A stretch of 64,000 bases of DNA. It comes from JAICKM01 sp038228295. Its GTDB lineage: Bacteria > Chloroflexota > Chloroflexia > QHBQ01 > JAICKM01. The stretch lies in NCBI GenBank assembly GCA_038228295.1, contig JBBRPH010000026.1, forward strand, positions 1-64,000, in the 5' to 3' direction. The notes below the pieces were generated by a model. The model ran no database searches. It was given only the letters and a program-made list of their open reading frames with translations, and was not told the DNA's origin. Positions 44,114 to 52,398 of this stretch are shown here, in pieces (the first letter of the stretch is position 1; the number at the start of each line of letters is the position of its first letter). A program made the translations under genes and the position numbers.

Positions 44114-46285
44114 TCACCATAGCCGCCAGGGGGCAACCGCGAAGCGGCGGCGGACGATTTGTTCCCGATCCGGAGGATTGGCGGCGCGGCGTAGATACTG
44201 GACATAGGCCGCTTCGGCGGCGCTGCCCAGCGTATCGCCTGCGGTGTCGGGCACCCCGACCAGGGTCGTGGTTGTGGGCAAGCGGCCAGCGCGTGCTAGG
44301 TCGCGGGCGCGGCGGTAGACTTCTCCCCGCGCCAGATAGTAGCGGGGGTCTTCGGTGCGCCCCTCCAGGTAGCCAATCGCCTGGGCGGCGCGGCTGACGT
44401 TAGCAGCCGTGAGCGGAACCATCCGCACCAGAAATAGGTGGCAGAGTAGCAGTTGGGCATCAATATATTTGGCGGCGGCTTCATTGATCCGGCCCAACAC
44501 CTCGGCGGCTTCGTCGAAGCGATCCAACGCTAACAACGCCTCGGTGAGGCCGAGGATCGTTTCGGTGCTGCCCGGATCGGCTTTCAGCACTGCGGTGTAG
44601 AGGGCGACCGCGCCGCTATGGTCGCCCTGGCGTGCCCGCACGCGGGCCAAGGCCACTTGCGGCGGCAGTTCGCCGGGTAGGTCGGCCAGCAGGTCACTGT
44701 AGCTCTCGGCGGCGGCGCTCAGGTCGCCTTGCGCTTCGAGCAAGCGCCCAGTATACCAGGCGACTTTCCAATGGCCGGGCGCGGTGCGCTGCATTTGGGT
44801 TACTTGGGCCAGCGCTTCGGTGAACTTGCCGCCTTCGATGGCGATTTCGGCCAACCGCAGGTGGGCATCGAGGCTTTTGGGATTGGCTCCGAGCGCTTGG
44901 TGATAATAGCCGACGGCGGCGGTGAGATTCCCACCGCGCAACGCCTGATCGCCGACCCGCAACAGGTCCAGCGCCGCGTCGCTCTCGTCCAGTACCGGCT
45001 CACCACGCAGACCGAGTTTGCCGGTGGTCGTCAGACCCGCGCTATTGAACAGCCGGGAAGAGACAGGCACGCCGGGGGTGCCGCCGGCAATCAGCCGCTG
45101 CACCCCTGCCAGTTGTTCGCCCAGTTCTTCGGCGGTGTTGAAGCGGCGGCCGGCGGTCGTATGGGTACCTTTAACTAGCAGCCGGTAGAGGACGGGGTAG
45201 TCGCGGAACGCTTTATAATATTCAGCGGGCGGCATGCCAAAGGGCGGATTATCCAGGTCCAGCCACGTGACCATGAGCGCCAGGGCGCGGCAGATGGTGT
45301 AGAGATCCGTGCGGGGTGAGGGCGCTTGTATCGCTTCGGGCGCATAATAGCCTTCCGTCCCGTAGATCGCCTCCGGCTTCGGGGTCCAGTGGATGACCGT
45401 GCCTAAGTCGATCAGTTTGACGACGCGGCTGCCGTCTTTGAGGATTTCGAGCATTACATTTTGCGGTTTGAAATCGCAGTAGACTAGCCCCAGCTTGGTA
45501 AGGTAGGTGAAAGCGGGTAGGATCGCCAGGATGTAGCTGACGGCTTCGGAGACCGGCAAGGGACCGCCATGATCTTCCATGATCTCGTAGAGTGTTTTAC
45601 CCTGCACATATTCCATGACGATATAGCCGTCTGCGCCGACAGTGATAAAATCGTAGATGGCTACGATGTTGGTGTGCTTAATCGAGGCCAGAAACTCGCG
45701 CTCTTGCACCGCCTGGGCTACGGCGGCCGGGTCGTCGCTTTGCAGCAAGGCTTTGATGACGACGGGCCGTTTGAGAACGCAGTCTTCGGCCAAGTAGACC
45801 GCCCCCATGCCGCCCGCGCCGATGGCTTTGACCACGCGGTATTTGCCGGCCAGCACGGTGTCGGCCGGCAAGGCGTTGAGCGGCATGACGGGGGCACTAG
45901 GGGCCAGGCCGCCGAGACTGGTAGTGTAGTTGGCGCCACAGCGGCGACAGAAGCGCTCGGCGACAGTACGCGGGCCGCGACACTGCGGGCATTCGTCGGC
46001 GCGTAGGGCAGGCGCGGTCTGGCTGTAGACGCGCACGTTGCCGGTCGTTGCCAGTACCACGCCGCACGCCTCACAAATCTCGGCCCCCGCCGCAACAGGT
46101 GCCTGGCAGTTGGGGCACGTACCGCCGGCCGTAGCGGCCTGTACCGGGCGCGCAACGGCCGGCGCAGCACCTGTGCGGCCGCCGGCGGCCGCCGGCGGCG
46201 TGAGCACTGCCCCGCATTCTTCACAAACCTCATCGGCGGCGTTAATCGGTTGCCGACAATGGGGACACTGGAGTCCGGTTCGCAT
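44114..46285 (-). CDS. PknG-like serine/threonine protein kinase with zinc ribbons and TPRs
   Basis: The product has 723 residues (PknG has about 750). It has the same domain order as PknG: N-terminal CxxC zinc modules (CPHCRQPINAADEVCEECG, then two more), a kinase domain, and C-terminal TPRs. Kinase motifs: AIGAGGMGAVYLAE, VVIKALL (Lys), VYCDFKPQNVML (catalytic Asp; the HRD Arg is absent, as in PknG, which has 'VYNDLKPENIML'), LIDLGTV, YGTEGYYAPEAI. The region after the kinase, VPVSSRLFNSAGLTTTGKLG, and the TPR segment WKVAWYTGRLLEAQGDLSAA, LLADLPGELPPQVALA also parallel PknG. The ATG at 46283-46285 with AGGAGGA is used; an upstream ATG at 46660 is unlikely. It is the first gene of the operon. 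Confidence 0.92.
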   Translation of the reverse strand: MRTGLQCPHCRQPINAADEVCEECGAVLTPPAAAGGRTGAAPAVARPVQAATAGGTCPNCQAPVAAGAEICEACGVVLATTGNVRVYSQTAPALRADECPQCRGPRTVAERFCRRCGANYTTSLGGLAPSAPVMPLNALPADTVLAGKYRVVKAIGAGGMGAVYLAEDCVLKRPVVIKALLQSDDPAAVAQAVQEREFLASIKHTNIVAIYDFITVGADGYIVMEYVQGKTLYEIMEDHGGPLPVSEAVSYILAILPAFTYLTKLGLVYCDFKPQNVMLEILKDGSRVVKLIDLGTVIHWTPKPEAIYGTEGYYAPEAIQAPSPRTDLYTICRALALMVTWLDLDNPPFGMPPAEYYKAFRDYPVLYRLLVKGTHTTAGRRFNTAEELGEQLAGVQRLIAGGTPGVPVSSRLFNSAGLTTTGKLGLRGEPVLDESDAALDLLRVGDQALRGGNLTAAVGYYHQALGANPKSLDAHLRLAEIAIEGGKFTEALAQVTQMQRTAPGHWKVAWYTGRLLEAQGDLSAAAESYSDLLADLPGELPPQVALARVRARQGDHSGAVALYTAVLKADPGSTETILGLTEALLALDRFDEAAEVLGRINEAAAKYIDAQLLLCHLFLVRMVPLTAANVSRAAQAIGYLEGRTEDPRYYLARGEVYRRARDLARAGRLPTTTTLVGVPDTAGDTLGSAAEAAYVQYLRRAANPPDREQIVRRRFAVAPWRLW

Positions 46286-46576
46286 TAGATTGATCCTCCT
46301 GCTAATGTCACGTTTCAGTATAGCATGGGTTCTGTATGATGCGCGTAAATAATTCATAAGGCTTTTACCCACCACAGTCAGGGAGTGTATAAGAAAGGTA
46401 TAAAGATACACCGTGGGGCGGGTACCTGGGCGCCGGCCCGTCAGTGGGGAGGCTGCGCGCACCACGCCGGCGGGTTGTGGCGGTGCGCCCTCGATGGCTA
46501 GGACACCATCGAGACGAGACCGCACGATGGGCCGGCGCCATCCTGCGCGGTGTGCGGCGAGAGCCACGACCCACAC

Positions 46577-46606
46577 TTGACAGGGAAGCAGCAGCCCTAG
46601 TACAAT
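46577..46606 (+). promoter_or_regulatory. Promoter of the ArsR-family gene
   Basis: TTGACA (46577-46582) and TACAAT (46601-46606) with an 18-bp spacer. The palindrome GTTTAAAC at about 46619 just downstream could be part of an operator. The rest of the 363-bp divergent gap (46286-46648) shows a minus-strand -10-like TATACT for the kinase operon and nothing else I can name. Confidence 0.6.
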
Positions 46607-46648
46607 TAAGTTGATGAGTTTAAACGCATTACTAATGGCGAGACAGGC

Positions 46649-46972
46649 ATGATTACCCACCCAGCCCCTAGTACTGACCTAGTGGATAGCAAGGCTGTCA
46701 CACGGTTCCTGACCGCCATCGGCGATCCCGTGCGACTGCAACTCCTCTACCTGTTGGGGGATCAAGGGCGCCGCAACGTGGGTGACATCGCCGGCCAGTT
46801 CCGCCTAAGCCGTCCGGCCATCTCCCATCATCTCAAGGTGCTCAAGGATGCGGGCGTACTCGACAGCGAGAAGGTCGGGCAGGAGGTGTACTACTGGTTA
46901 GAGCGCGAGCGGATCGTCACCACCTTGCGGGCCTTGGCGGATGCGGCTGCCGCGTTCCGTTGTGGCGATTAG
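46649..46972 (+). CDS. ArsR-family transcriptional regulator
   Basis: The product has 107 residues. FLTAIGDPVRLQLLYLLGDQ is the first helix pair; NVGDIAGQFRLSRPAISHHL is the helix-turn-helix; KVLKDAGVLDSEKVGQEVYYW is the wing. No Cys pair is present in the DNA-recognition helix, so it is not a classic arsenic sensor; the signal is unknown. It is divergent from the PknG-like operon and may control it or itself. A MITE-like element follows its stop within nine bases. Confidence 0.9.
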   Translation: MITHPAPSTDLVDSKAVTRFLTAIGDPVRLQLLYLLGDQGRRNVGDIAGQFRLSRPAISHHLKVLKDAGVLDSEKVGQEVYYWLERERIVTTLRALADAAAAFRCGD

Positions 46973-46980
46973 TCGCGCTC

Positions 46981-47106
46981 TTTTTGGGTTCTCAGGCGCT
47001 TTTGGTGCTACCACCGAAACCCAGGCCGCGCGGTCCTTGATCTAGAGCTATCCCTCAGGCATACGATCCTACCTGATTCACCAGAAGTGCCGGAGAACCC
47101 CTTTTT
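46981..47106. mobile_element. Second, diverged MITE-like copy
   Basis: GGGTTCTCAGGCGCTTTTGG (from 46986, arm to 47007) pairs imperfectly (about 19 of 22) with 47079-47101. The core is 116 bp, almost the size of the copy at 40260-40389, and the end sequences are the same family. TTTTT flanks both sides (46981-46985, 47102-47106). The interior is partly similar to that of the first copy. No coding capacity. It sits between the ArsR gene and the large regulator at 47130. Confidence 0.65.
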
Positions 47107-47129
47107 GTCTTATTAGTAAATGAACAGGT

Positions 47130-50100
47130 GTGCGGATGCGCCAGATCGATCCTTTACTCCAAACTAAACTCACCCCGCCCTGCCCCGTGCGCTTGTTGCC
47201 GCGCCCCGCCCTAACAGCCCGCCTACGCGAAGCTCGACACTATCGTCTCACGTTGGTGCAAGCCGGCACCGGCTATAGCAAGACAACAGCGCTGGCAGCG
47301 CTTAACGCAGACGGGCCGGTACTTTGGTACAGTATCAGTGACACTGACCGTGACCCGCCACGCTTCCTGGCCTATCTGATCGGAGCTTGCCAGACCGGAT
47401 TGCCCGATCTGTCAGATCGCCCGCGCACCCTGCTACAAGAAGCCGGCCACGCGGGAGGATCAGCGAGCTGGACAGCGGCACTGGATGCACTGATCAATGC
47501 GCTAGCCGGTGTCCTAACGGTACCTACCTTGATGATTTGCGACGACTATCACTTGGTTGCGCCCGACGAGGACATCGCCGCGCTGATCAGCCGCCTGCTG
47601 ACCCACGGCCCACCGCTGCTTCACCTCGTGCTAGTGACTCGTCACCCTCGCATTGGACTCGATCTGCGCCGTTGGCGTGCACGCGGTGAGGTGCTGGATA
47701 TTGGAACCCGCGACTTGGCTTTCAGCGCCGACGAGATTGCGGCGCTATTTCACGACGTATATGACTATCCCCTGACTCCCGACGATGTGACTACCCTAGC
47801 GGTTCGTACCGAGGGCTGGCCGATTGCGCTGCAAGCCGTCTGGCAGGGACTGCGTAGCGGGGCGACCCCCATCGCCACCGACTTACCTGCGCAAGGTACG
47901 ATTTCGCTCGGCATCTTGTTTGAATACCTGGCCGGCGATGTATTAGCGGCGTTACCAGCCGATTTGGCCGCGTTCTTGTGCGATACTGCAGTACTACGTG
48001 AACTGACCCCTGCTGCGGTACAAGCCGTGACCGGCAGCGCCGGCGCCACGCAACTCGCCCAGTTGCGCGAGCTGGATCTCTTTATCGTGGCACTCGGCAA
48101 CGATCATTACCGCTATCATCACCTGTTTCACGAGTTCCTGCGGGCTCAAACCGTTGGCGATACGGTCGGGAATGCAGCGCGTCACCATCGGGCCGCGCTC
48201 TTTTTTGCGGCCCAAGCAGCGGGTGAAGAAGCGATCTATCATTGGCTGGCGGCCGGCGACCTAACGGCAGCGGCCGCTGCCATCGAACAGCATGGCGAGG
48301 CGGCGCTGCGGAGTGGCTGGCTGGACACTGTGGCCCGCTGGATTGACGCGCTCCCGCCGGCAGTGCTAGCCACGCACCCGCTGCTGCTCGCCTACCTTGG
48401 CGATGTCTACCGCTTGCGGAGCCGCTTTGTGGAAGCGTTGGCCTGGTATGCCCAGGCTGAAGCGATTTGGCGGGCGCGCGACGATCACGCCGGAATCAGC
48501 CGGGCGTTGCGCGGTCAGGCGTTGGTCTATCTCGACACGGTACGACCTAGTGAGGCGGAACGGTTCCTGGAAGAAGCCTTGCGCCTGAGCGATGGGTTGC
48601 CCGATCTTGAAGCCCGCGCCCGCCTGCTGGAGCTGTTAGCCGAAAATAAGCTGAATATGGGGCAGCCTGCGGCGGCCGAGCAGTTGCGGATCGAAGCGCG
48701 TGCCTTGCGCGAAGATCGGCCCGGCGAAGACACACTGAGTGTGCGCGTGAAGCTACGAACCGGGCAGTTGGATGCCGCCCAGCGGATCCTGGAAACCTGG
48801 ATCGCTGCCGAGCGCCAGGAAGCTTCAAATGGTCAGGTCCATCCGCCGCGCGCCCACCGCGAAACCCCCCTCTTGCTGGCCCTGATCCATGCCCTGCGCG
48901 GCGCCGCCGACCCGGCTTTCACTGCTGCCGAAGAAGGTTTGGCGGATAGCAATCGCCTGGCCTCGCCGTTTGTCACCGCTGTCGCACAGATCCGGTTGGG
49001 GCACGCCTGGCAACTCCGTGACCGGGCCGACGGATCACCTACACCTAGTCTGCATCTCGCCGAAGCGGTGCGCTGCTATGCAAGCGGCATCAGCCTGGGC
49101 GATCAGTTAGCGGTCCGCCGCCTGCGCGCCGAAGCGCTCTGGGGACTGACCCGCGCTTACGGCTACGCCGGTGATCTGGCCGCCGCCCAGCGGACTGCCG
49201 CTGAGGGCGGGGAGATCGCACGCGCCGCCGGCGACCTCTGGATGGCTGCGCTGATTGACTTGGCGTTGGGCGCGAGCTTGACTCTGGCTAGCCGGGCGGC
49301 CGCCGCCCTGCCGATCCTGACAAGCGGGTTGGACGCGATGCGTGATTGTGGGGATCGGCTGGGGCAAACTGCCGCCCGCCTGTGGCTGGCGCTGGCGCAG
49401 GCCGATGGAGGCCGCGCCGAAGCTAGTGCCACCCACCGCGATGAAGCGTTGGCGCTAGCCGAAACGCATGGCTACGATTTTCTGTTTACCGCGTCCTCCT
49501 TACTCGGTCCGCCGGATTCGCGCCGTCTGGTACCGTTGTTGTTGGCGGCTCGGCTGACAGGCTGCGCTTATGCGGCGCGTCTGCTAACGGCACAGGGCTT
49601 GACAGCGTTGACCGTGCATCCCGGCTACCAGTTGCGCGTGCAGACGCTGGGCGCATTTCGCGTGTGGCGGGGCGCGACCGAGATCCCGGCGGCGGCCTGG
49701 CAACGTGACAAGGCTCGGCAACTGTTTGGCCTCCTGATCACCGAACGTGGTCGCCCTTTGGGTCGTGAAACGCTGGTGGATCGACTCTGGCCCGACCTGG
49801 CTCCCGATGCGGCCGGCCGCGATTTCAAGGTGGCGCTCAACGCACTTAATAAAGCCCTCGAACCCACCCGCGCCGGCGACGCGCCGTTTGCGTATATCAT
49901 CCGCGCAGGCACGACCTATCAACTGCGGCCCACCGCCGATCTCTGGCTGGATAGCACCGTCTTCGAAGCGGGTTGCCGCGCCGGGCTGGTGCTGCTGGAT
50001 AGCAACTCGCCGGCCGCCGGTATCGCACTGCTGGAAGACGTACTGGCACTCTATAACGGCGATTACTTACCGGATGTCCTCTATGATGACTGGGCGGGTA

Positions 50101-50408
50101 CCGAACGTGAGCGCCTCCGCACCGTTTATCTGCGTGCCGCCGAACGTCTAGTCGTTGCGCTCATGGTCGCCGGGCGACCCGATGCAGCGGTCACGGTAGC
50201 AGAGACGCTGCTGACACACGACCCTTGTTGGGAGCGTGCTTATACGCTGCTTATGCAAGCCCATCACGCCGGCGGCAATCGCCCACAAGCGATCCGCGCC
50301 TACACGCGCTGTCGCACCGTCCTCGCCGCCGAACTCGGCGTAGCCCCCTCCCCTGCTACCGTCGCTTTGTACCACCAGATCATGACCGAGAGTAGCGACG
50401 CGACTTGA
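47130..50408 (+). CDS. MalT-like STAND ATPase with C-terminal BTAD regulator domain
   Basis: The product has 1,092 residues. The N-terminal NTPase resembles MalT/LuxR-type STAND proteins: LLPRPALTARLREA, then Walker A LVQAGTGYSKTTAL, and LMICDDYHLV as Walker B. The P-loop reads GYSKT where GYGKT is normal. Helical repeats fill residues 350-830. At about 835 a winged helix starts (VQTLGAFRVWRGATEIPAAA, LVDRLWPDLAPDAAGRDFKV), followed by a BTAD domain (ALYNGDYLPDVLYDDWAGTE, LLTHDPCWERAYTLLMQAHH). In this architecture the DNA-binding domain is at the C-terminus, opposite to the gene at 2511. It is probably an inducer-gated activator; the ligand is unknown. Confidence 0.88.
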   Translation: MRMRQIDPLLQTKLTPPCPVRLLPRPALTARLREARHYRLTLVQAGTGYSKTTALAALNADGPVLWYSISDTDRDPPRFLAYLIGACQTGLPDLSDRPRTLLQEAGHAGGSASWTAALDALINALAGVLTVPTLMICDDYHLVAPDEDIAALISRLLTHGPPLLHLVLVTRHPRIGLDLRRWRARGEVLDIGTRDLAFSADEIAALFHDVYDYPLTPDDVTTLAVRTEGWPIALQAVWQGLRSGATPIATDLPAQGTISLGILFEYLAGDVLAALPADLAAFLCDTAVLRELTPAAVQAVTGSAGATQLAQLRELDLFIVALGNDHYRYHHLFHEFLRAQTVGDTVGNAARHHRAALFFAAQAAGEEAIYHWLAAGDLTAAAAAIEQHGEAALRSGWLDTVARWIDALPPAVLATHPLLLAYLGDVYRLRSRFVEALAWYAQAEAIWRARDDHAGISRALRGQALVYLDTVRPSEAERFLEEALRLSDGLPDLEARARLLELLAENKLNMGQPAAAEQLRIEARALREDRPGEDTLSVRVKLRTGQLDAAQRILETWIAAERQEASNGQVHPPRAHRETPLLLALIHALRGAADPAFTAAEEGLADSNRLASPFVTAVAQIRLGHAWQLRDRADGSPTPSLHLAEAVRCYASGISLGDQLAVRRLRAEALWGLTRAYGYAGDLAAAQRTAAEGGEIARAAGDLWMAALIDLALGASLTLASRAAAALPILTSGLDAMRDCGDRLGQTAARLWLALAQADGGRAEASATHRDEALALAETHGYDFLFTASSLLGPPDSRRLVPLLLAARLTGCAYAARLLTAQGLTALTVHPGYQLRVQTLGAFRVWRGATEIPAAAWQRDKARQLFGLLITERGRPLGRETLVDRLWPDLAPDAAGRDFKVALNALNKALEPTRAGDAPFAYIIRAGTTYQLRPTADLWLDSTVFEAGCRAGLVLLDSNSPAAGIALLEDVLALYNGDYLPDVLYDDWAGTERERLRTVYLRAAERLVVALMVAGRPDAAVTVAETLLTHDPCWERAYTLLMQAHHAGGNRPQAIRAYTRCRTVLAAELGVAPSPATVALYHQIMTESSDAT

Positions 50409-50535
50409 TGCGGTTACTAGCGCTGCTACCTTGCCTATCGCTTCAGCAACAGAACGGAGATCCTGAAACCGGCCGCACGACAAACCCATAGCATAGTTGT
50501 AACTCCCTTGTAACTACCGGATGCTACACTGTGGT

Positions 50536-51573
50536 ATGGATAGTCCAACCATCGGCATCGTGGCCGTGGGCACCTATATCCCACCCACCCATATTACCGC
50601 AGACCAAATCGCTACCCGCACCGGCATTCCCGCGTCGGTGATCCGCGAGAAGTTCGGCTTGGCGCGCAAACCAGTGCCGGGACCGGCGGATCATACCAAC
50701 GCAATGGCTGTCTGGGCCGCCCAAGATGCGCTGGCTGCCGCCGCGATGCAGGCCGACGAAGTGGACGTGGTGCTGTGCACCACCGAGGAGTGGAAAGAAT
50801 ATCCGCTCTGGACCGCAGGCATCAAGCTAGCCTACGACCTCGGAGCACGCCGCGCCTGGGCGATAGATGTGCAGATGCGCTGCGCCACCACAGTCGGCGC
50901 GCTTAAACTGGCCCATGCACTGATGGTGGCCGAGCCGGATGTCCGTACGGTGTTGATCGCCGGTGGCTACCGCAACGGCGATCTGGTAGATTACGCCAAC
51001 CCGCGTACTCGCTTCCTGATCAATCTCAGCGCCGGGGCCGGAGCGCTGATCCTACGGCGAGGTCACACCCGCAATCGGCTGTTGGGGTCAGCGCTGATCG
51101 TAGACGGCGCGTTTTCGCTGGATGTGATCGTGCCGACCGGTGGCACCATGGCCCCTAATACGGCCGCGATCCTGGTAGCGGGCGGGCCGTATCTTGACGT
51201 GCCCGACCCGGAGGGCATGAAAGCCCGGCTTGACACGCTGTCTATGCACAACTTCCTGCGTGTGATTGATGATGCGCTGGCTGCCGCCTCCACAAACAGA
51301 GCCGTGCCGTACACCCGCGCCGATATCGGCTACCTCAACATCTTGCACATGAAGCGCTCGGCGCACGCATTCGTACTGCGCGAACTGGGCTTGCGGGACG
51401 ATCAGACTGTTTATCTATCCGACTATGGGCATCTGGGCCAGCAAGACGCGCTGGTGTCTATCAAAGAAGGTGTAGCACAAGGGCGGTTGTGCGACGGCAC
51501 CCTGATGGTGATCGTCGCCGCCGGTATCGGCTATGCCTGGGGAGCGAGTGTGGTGCGATGGGGATCCGACTAG
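50536..51573 (+). CDS. KAS III-like (FabH-type) condensing enzyme
   Basis: The product has 345 residues. The thiolase fold begins SPTIGIVAVGTYIPPTHITA. The active-site Cys is in DVQMRCATTVGALKLAHAL (Cys116), the His in GYLNILHMKRSA (His271). The third residue, normally Asn in 'GNTSxAS', is replaced: YLSDYGHLGQQDALVSI has His299. This alters the malonyl-decarboxylation site, so the enzyme may act on another extender or only transfer acyl groups. The first ATG at 50521 is possible, but the domain starts at 50536. TACACT at 50525-50530 lies just before this ATG, so the transcript may be leaderless. The stop overlaps the next gene by 16 bases. Confidence 0.82.
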   Translation: MDSPTIGIVAVGTYIPPTHITADQIATRTGIPASVIREKFGLARKPVPGPADHTNAMAVWAAQDALAAAAMQADEVDVVLCTTEEWKEYPLWTAGIKLAYDLGARRAWAIDVQMRCATTVGALKLAHALMVAEPDVRTVLIAGGYRNGDLVDYANPRTRFLINLSAGAGALILRRGHTRNRLLGSALIVDGAFSLDVIVPTGGTMAPNTAAILVAGGPYLDVPDPEGMKARLDTLSMHNFLRVIDDALAAASTNRAVPYTRADIGYLNILHMKRSAHAFVLRELGLRDDQTVYLSDYGHLGQQDALVSIKEGVAQGRLCDGTLMVIVAAGIGYAWGASVVRWGSD

Positions 51574-52337
51574 ACGGCTGTGTGGCCGTCATCACCGGCG
51601 GCGCGAACGGCATTGGTGCGCAAACCGCTCGTGTATTTGTCTCTGCGGGTGCTAAAGTATCTCTTTGGGATATGTCACAAACATCAGGGCAAGCTTTGGT
51701 CGCTGAACTGATCGAAGCCGGGGGCCAAGCACGGTTCGAGCACGTCAACGTCACAGTACAGGCCGAAGTACAAGCCGCCACTGCTGCCACGTTAGCCGCT
51801 TGGGGCCAGATCGATATCCTGGTCAACAACGCCGGCATCACGCGCGACGCGCAATTGGTGCGCATCAAAGACGGCGCGGTAGTCGGTGGCCTGAGCGAAG
51901 CCGACTTTGACGCGGTGATCGCCGTCAACCTCAAAGGCGTATACAACTGCACCCAGGCCGTCGTGCCCAGCATGATCGCCGCCGGCTACGGGCGCATCAT
52001 CAACGCCGCCTCCGTCGTGGGCCTCTACGGCAACTTCGGCCAGACCAACTACGTCGCCAGCAAGGCCGGGGTGATTGGCATGACCCGCGTCTGGGCGCGC
52101 GAACTGGGCAAACGCGGCATCACTGCCAACGCAATCGCGCCCGGCTTCATCACCACCGATATGACCGCCGGTATGCCTGAAACGGTACTGGCCGGCATGA
52201 TCGCCCACACTCCTGTCGGGCGCATGGGCCGCCCCGCCGATATCGCCCACGCCTACCTATTCCTAGCTTCCGAGGAATCCAGCTTCATCAACGGCACGGT
52301 CCTCTCTGTAGACGGCGGCCTGGTGATCGGCACCTAG
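51558..52337 (+). CDS. Short-chain dehydrogenase (3-oxoacyl reductase or 3-hydroxyacyl dehydrogenase)
   Basis: The product has 259 residues, the standard SDR length. VAVITGGANGIGAQTARVF is the NAD(P) loop, ILVNNAGITRD the NNAG motif, IINAASVVGLYG holds the catalytic Ser and NYVASKAGVIGM the YxxxK pair. Asp at the second strand (SLWDMSQT) favours NAD(H). The closest families are FabG, PhaB and 3-hydroxybutyrate dehydrogenase. It overlaps the KAS III-like gene by 16 bases, so the two are coupled. In this locus it may interconvert 3-hydroxy- and 3-oxo-acids or their thioesters; this is inference. Confidence 0.9.
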   Translation: MGIRLDGCVAVITGGANGIGAQTARVFVSAGAKVSLWDMSQTSGQALVAELIEAGGQARFEHVNVTVQAEVQAATAATLAAWGQIDILVNNAGITRDAQLVRIKDGAVVGGLSEADFDAVIAVNLKGVYNCTQAVVPSMIAAGYGRIINAASVVGLYGNFGQTNYVASKAGVIGMTRVWARELGKRGITANAIAPGFITTDMTAGMPETVLAGMIAHTPVGRMGRPADIAHAYLFLASEESSFINGTVLSVDGGLVIGT

Positions 52338-52362
52338 CGATCAGGGATCAGCAACAGCTACA

Positions 52363-52383
52363 ATTACGCATTACGGCTTACAG
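52363..52383 (+). repeat. Three heptads upstream of the acyl-CoA ligase gene
   Basis: ATTACGC, ATTACGG, CTTACAG in tandem, ending 15 bases before the ATG at 52399. Confidence 0.55.
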
Positions 52384-52398
52384 CCCACAAGGACGACC

